From positions 1 to 9,318 of the forward strand of contig DATGHS010000221.1 of NCBI GenBank assembly GCA_035307785.1: a stretch of DNA of 9,318 nt, in the 5' to 3' direction. Positions 7,082-9,318 of this stretch are shown here, one piece after another (the stretch's first letter is position 1; each line of letters starts with the position of its first letter). Made by a program: the position numbers and the translations under genes. The DNA is from DATGHS01 sp035307785. GTDB lineage: Bacteria; Planctomycetota; Planctomycetia; Gemmatales; Gemmataceae. The notes under the pieces are model-generated. The model ran no database searches, was not told the origin of the DNA, and saw only the letters and a program-made list of their open reading frames with translations.

Positions 7082-7105
7082 AGCGGAATTCTTGCAAATT
7101 CCGCT
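7082..7105. terminator. Bidirectional hairpin between convergent genes
   Basis: A perfect 9-bp inverted repeat, AGCGGAATT (7082-7090) and AATTCCGCT (7097-7105), with a 6-nt loop, lies in the 66-base gap between the DUF1559 stop and the second stop of the minus-strand rhodanese gene. The placement between convergent genes suggests a shared terminator, although no T-tract follows on either strand. Its position immediately after 7134 fits the longer, read-through rhodanese gene. Confidence 0.5.
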
Positions 7106-7133
7106 ATCACGACCTCGACCCATCCGCATTCCG

Positions 7134-7484
7134 TCATGCATGCGGTTGAAGCATCGGATAGCCGGCGTGTCGCCAGGCTTCCACGCCGCCCTGCAGCGCC
7201 TTCGTATTCGGGAAGCCTACTTGCTGATACTGCTCTGCCGCACGGGCAGAGGAAGCTTCGTGCGGTCAGCCACAATAAAAGATTATCTCGCGTTCCTTGG
7301 GCAGCGAGTTCACCCGGCTCTTGAACTGTTCCAGAGAGATGGCGCCTTCCAGGTGCATCTGGTGGAACTTCTCGTCGCTGTCGTAGGCACACACTAACAG
7401 CGCGCCGTTTTTCGACATGTGTCGCCGAGCCTCTGCCGGCGAGATCCGCTCCGCGGGGCCGCTCGTGGTATGATCGTGCGGCAT
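7134..7484 (-). CDS. Candidate selenocysteine-containing single-domain rhodanese (sulfurtransferase-like)
   Basis: The frame starts at ATG 7484 behind a perfect AAGGAGG (7490-7496). It meets an in-frame TGA at 7266-7268 and, if that TGA is read as selenocysteine, continues to a TGA at 7134-7136, giving 116 residues with Sec at 73. The first part (ISPAEARRHM, LLVCAYDSDEKFHQMHLEGA, then REIIFYCG) and the part after the TGA (PHEASSARAAEQYQQVGFPN, then ALQGGVEAWRHAGYPM) are the two halves of one rhodanese domain. Against GlpE (C-YHGNSSKGAAQY) the TGA lies exactly at the catalytic cysteine: U-PHEASSARAAEQY. C71 forms a C-G-U pair with it. A SECIS-like hairpin follows the TGA. Rhodaneses carry a persulfide on the catalytic residue; a Sec form would be a selenenyl-sulfide or redox enzyme. 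A pseudogene by nonsense mutation is the main alternative. There is no signal peptide, so it is probably cytoplasmic. It converges on the DUF1559 gene and diverges from the ConA-like gene. Confidence 0.78.
7233..7251 (-). promoter_or_regulatory. SECIS-like stem-loop downstream of the in-frame TGA
   Basis: On the minus-strand transcript, nucleotides 15-33 after the TGA read CTCTGCC-CGTGC-GGCAGAG: a perfect 7-bp stem with a 5-nt loop holding a GU dinucleotide. Bacterial SECIS elements bind SelB through a short hairpin inside the coding region, with a small G(U)-containing apical loop starting roughly 16-37 nt after the UGA; here the loop starts at nt 22. A second possible stem, CCGCACG (nt 1-7) with CGTGCGG (nt 22-28), uses the loop of the first and cannot form at the same time. 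Confidence 0.65.
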
Positions 7485-7489
7485 AGAAA

Positions 7490-7496
7490 CCTCCTT
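7490..7496 (-). promoter_or_regulatory. Strong ribosome-binding site of the rhodanese gene
   Basis: The minus strand reads AAGGAGG followed by TTTCT and ATG (7484). A perfect Shine-Dalgarno at optimal distance argues that the gene is actively translated and not a decayed remnant. Confidence 0.8.
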
Positions 7497-7630
7497 TGCC
7501 GGAGAAATTGCCGTCTAAACGTATCCGCAAGTCCGATGCCAATGAGTGTCGTGCCGGCAATGCATCCTTTGCTTCCGCCGAATAAGATCAATCCCTGACG
7601 GTATTTCTTTTGGCTGAAGGAGATTTCACC

Positions 7631-8275
7631 ATGCGCTGGCCACTGATTTCGGCAATGTTCTTCCTCGTCGCAGCACAAGCATGCGCCGATGAACGAGGAA
7701 TCACGGTTCGCTTTCAAAAAGAAGACGAAGGCAAAATCCCCGCCGGCTGGAAGGTGGCCAAGACCGGCAAAGGCGAAGGCAGCGACTGGAAAGTTGTGGC
7801 CGATGCGACGGCCCCGTCGAAAACCGGTTACGCACTGGCGCAGCTGGCCAAGAGTCCGGGCGGCGTGTTCAATCTTTGTGTCCGCGATGAGCCGAGTCTG
7901 ACGGATGTGGAAGTGTCCGTTGCCTTCAAGGCAGTAGCGGGGAAGGAAGACCAGGGCGGCGGCATCGTCTGGCGCTATCAGGATGCCAACAACTATTACG
8001 TGGCCCGCATGAACCCGCTGGAGGATAACTTCCGGGTTTATAAGGTGCAGGACGGCAAGCGTAGCCAGTTTCAGAATTTCGATATCAAGATTCCGTCGGG
8101 CGAATGGCACACGCTCAAGATCAAGATGCAGGGCGACCATATCGAGTGCTTTCTCGATGGCATGAAGCACCTGGATGTGAAAGACAGCACCTTCGACAAG
8201 CCGGGCAAGGCCGGCCTCTGGACCAAGGCAGACGCACAAACGCATTTCGATCAGTTCACGGTATCGGGCAAGTAA
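7631..8275 (+). CDS. Secreted concanavalin A-like (DUF1080/GH16-like) domain protein
   Basis: A 214-residue protein with a signal peptide (MRWPLISAMFFLVAAQACA, cleavage probably after A19 in an A-C-A/DE context). The mature part is a beta-jelly-roll of the concanavalin A-like lectin/glucanase type related to DUF1080 (3-keto-disaccharide hydrolase) domains. Typical strands are DVEVSVAFKAVAGKEDQGGG, IVWRYQDANNYYVARMNPLE, FRVYKVQDGKR, WHTLKIKMQGDHIECFLDG and KAGLWTKADAQTHFDQFTV. These domains bind or process glycans; no certain catalytic pair can be named, so a carbohydrate-binding or structural role is equally possible. The location is the periplasm or cell surface. ATG 7631 has AAGGAGA (7617-7623) about seven bases upstream; the frame extends to a TTG at 7610, which lacks a site. 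It ends before a terminator-like hairpin. It is divergent from the candidate seleno-rhodanese. Confidence 0.85.
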   Translation: MRWPLISAMFFLVAAQACADERGITVRFQKEDEGKIPAGWKVAKTGKGEGSDWKVVADATAPSKTGYALAQLAKSPGGVFNLCVRDEPSLTDVEVSVAFKAVAGKEDQGGGIVWRYQDANNYYVARMNPLEDNFRVYKVQDGKRSQFQNFDIKIPSGEWHTLKIKMQGDHIECFLDGMKHLDVKDSTFDKPGKAGLWTKADAQTHFDQFTVSGK

Positions 8276-8277
8276 GC

Positions 8278-8307
8278 TTAGCGGGGGACCCGTTGGGTCC
8301 CCGCTAA
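8278..8307 (+). terminator. Terminator-like hairpin after the ConA-like gene
   Basis: Starting two bases after the TAA, TTAGCGGGGGACCC (8278-8291) pairs with GGGTCCCCGCTAA (8295-8307) over 13 bp with a single bulged G and a 3-nt GTT loop. A run of six T follows at 8321-8326, 13 bases behind the stem, which is further than in a classic intrinsic terminator. The very stable stem and its location still make termination the likely role. Confidence 0.7.
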
Positions 8308-8461
8308 ACATTTCGCCGACTTTTTTCCTCGCTTTTCGCCAACGAGCGCCGATAATTGGCGTTATAAGCGCAAGGGAATTTGTCCCCACTCGCACAACCA
8401 GGTCAAAAGAACTGAACACGCTCCGCAGCTGCTTCGAGGCGTCTTACAGAGGAGTTCTGTC

Positions 8462-9318
8462 ATGTCGACCTCCGTGTTCTGCCCCAGGTGCCAAAAATCA
8501 CTGCCGGCCGGCAAGCCTGGCCTCTGCCCGAATTGCCGCCGCCGAAAGATGCACGGTTCCCGGAATTCGCCCGAACCCGTCCTCGCCAAGCGAGACGAAG
8601 GATTGCCCTTGGCCGCCAAATTGGCGGCCTACGCATTTGGCCTCGCCCTGGTAATCGTTCTCGGCATTTGGGGCGTTGGGCAAACGCTGCGCTCGAAGCA
8701 AGCCGTGGCTCAACCGCCCGTAACTGCTGCTGCGCCGGCCATGCCGGCAGTCGCCGCGCCGCCTGCTCTCGCGCCCGACGAGCCCATCGTCGAGCGAGCG
8801 CCTTGGCCGAGCGAGGTTCGGGAGGTTGCCGTTGAACTCGCCCCGCCGCCGAGGCTTGATGAACCGGTCAAAGCCGAACTCGCCCCGCCGCCGACGCTGG
8901 TTCAGACGCCGTTGCCAAAACTCAGTAAGCTGTCGGAAATCGCCTTGCAAAAACAGTTGATGGACATGAAGCCCTTTGGCATCCCCGATAGCGTGCGGCA
9001 GCCGTTGGTGTCGGATTACATGCAAGAGTATCGGTCTGCGGCTCAATTGAAATCAGGGACACCCGTCGATCCGTTCACATTGCTCAATCGGTTCCCGAAG
9101 GCCATCGAACTGCAGATCCGGTCGCTGCCGCGCTGCCAGCTCGGCCCAAAAGAAGCGACTAACCTCGGTGTGCTGGCCCGCAAGCTGCATGCATATCTCG
9201 ATCTCATTGCGCCAAAGGATAACAACGGCAAGCGCGCGGATCCCGGCCCATTGCGCGAGCAGTTGCGCAAGGAGCGGCACGGCAAGCGGCCGGAATGGCT
9301 GCGCCCGGAGGCGATCCC
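8462..9318 (+). CDS. Zinc-ribbon, single-pass membrane protein, C-terminus outside the window
   Basis: The frame is open from ATG 8462 to the window end (285 codons, no stop). AGAGGAG (8448-8454) lies seven bases before the start. Residues 7-25 form a zinc ribbon (CPRC at 7-10 and CPNC at 22-25). After a basic segment, residues about 52-73 (AKLAAYAFGLALVIVLGIWG region) are a transmembrane helix, so the zinc ribbon is expected in the cytoplasm and the rest outside. Residues 80-155 are rich in alanine and proline, with a short duplicated motif (ELAPPPRLDEPVKAELAPPP). From about 160 there is a helical domain (ALQKQLMDMKPFG, QYRSAAQLKSG-type sequence, LGPKEATNLGVLARKLHAYL) that I do not recognise. 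This architecture, a zinc ribbon followed by one membrane helix and a low-complexity linker, is common in planctomycete proteins of unknown function. It could be a sensor or scaffold; no enzyme motif is visible in this part. Confidence 0.8.
   Translation, partial: MSTSVFCPRCQKSLPAGKPGLCPNCRRRKMHGSRNSPEPVLAKRDEGLPLAAKLAAYAFGLALVIVLGIWGVGQTLRSKQAVAQPPVTAAAPAMPAVAAPPALAPDEPIVERAPWPSEVREVAVELAPPPRLDEPVKAELAPPPTLVQTPLPKLSKLSEIALQKQLMDMKPFGIPDSVRQPLVSDYMQEYRSAAQLKSGTPVDPFTLLNRFPKAIELQIRSLPRCQLGPKEATNLGVLARKLHAYLDLIAPKDNNGKRADPGPLREQLRKERHGKRPEWLRPEAI

Noticed and set aside
6297..7097. Open frame of 266 codons on the minus strand
   Set aside because: It is antisense to the well-supported DUF1559 gene, without recognisable domain or RBS; it is a GC-rich shadow.
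7027..7560. Open frame of 177 codons on the minus strand covering the rhodanese locus in another frame
   Set aside because: It shares no domain and lacks an RBS. The rhodanese frame has the perfect Shine-Dalgarno and the domain. I also considered a frameshift joining the two frames, but the rhodanese similarity continues in the same frame past the TGA, so no frameshift is needed.
7394..8419. Long open frame on the minus strand (341 codons)
   Set aside because: It lies antisense to the whole ConA-like gene and overlaps the rhodanese start; its translation shows no domain, and the plus-strand gene has a signal peptide, an RBS and a terminator.
8308..8461. TATAAG (8363-8368) and GATAAT (8351-8356) as -10 boxes for the zinc-ribbon gene
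   Set aside because: Neither has an acceptable -35 at the right spacing, so no promoter is called.

Overview
The window looks like chromosomal DNA of a member of the Planctomycetota, probably a Pirellulales- or Gemmatales-type genome. The main reasons are a DUF1559 prepilin-like protein with the C-terminal H-X9-DG motif next to a small secreted regulatory-like (Ig/CNA-fold) protein, and a TIGR02996 'repeat-companion' protein. Both families are strongly enriched in that phylum. The GC-rich sequence, mixed use of Shine-Dalgarno sites and monocistronic layout also fit. The exact order cannot be settled from the sequence.

Layout, left to right: the C-terminal half of an MFS transporter (+) converges on an inositol monophosphatase family gene (-). 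Behind that gene on the minus strand lies a cysteine-rich secreted small protein of unknown function; a palindromic, repeat-containing element sits between the two. A divergent TIGR02996 gene (+) has a perfect TATAAT box. Then comes a tight three-gene plus-strand cluster: a membrane di-iron fatty-acid-desaturase/carotenoid-oxygenase-like enzyme (probably starting at a TTG with a perfect AGGAGG), a HEAT-repeat protein and a class I SAM-dependent methyltransferase, with gaps of 12 and 4 bases. Next is the planctomycete pair of small secreted protein plus DUF1559 pseudopilin-like protein. After a short rhodanese gene on the minus strand comes a secreted concanavalin-A-fold protein of the DUF1080/GH16-like type (+) with a terminator-like hairpin. 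The last gene, open at the window edge, encodes a zinc-ribbon, single-pass membrane protein with a proline-rich linker.

The most interesting object is the rhodanese gene at 7134-7484 (-). Read conventionally it stops at an in-frame TGA (7266-7268) halfway through the domain. The same frame continues past this TGA for 43 codons with a clean second half of a rhodanese domain. The TGA falls exactly where the catalytic cysteine of single-domain rhodaneses such as GlpE lies (YCG-U-PHEASS against C-YHGNSS). Right after the TGA the mRNA can fold a perfect 7-bp hairpin with a 5-nt CGUGC loop, about 21 nt downstream, which is the arrangement of a bacterial SECIS element. I therefore annotate it as a candidate selenoprotein that standard gene callers would truncate to 72 residues. 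A nonsense-mutated pseudogene remains the alternative.

Apart from the three-gene cluster and the secreted-protein/DUF1559 pair, the genes look functionally independent. I see no tRNA, rRNA, CRISPR array, transposase or phage gene.
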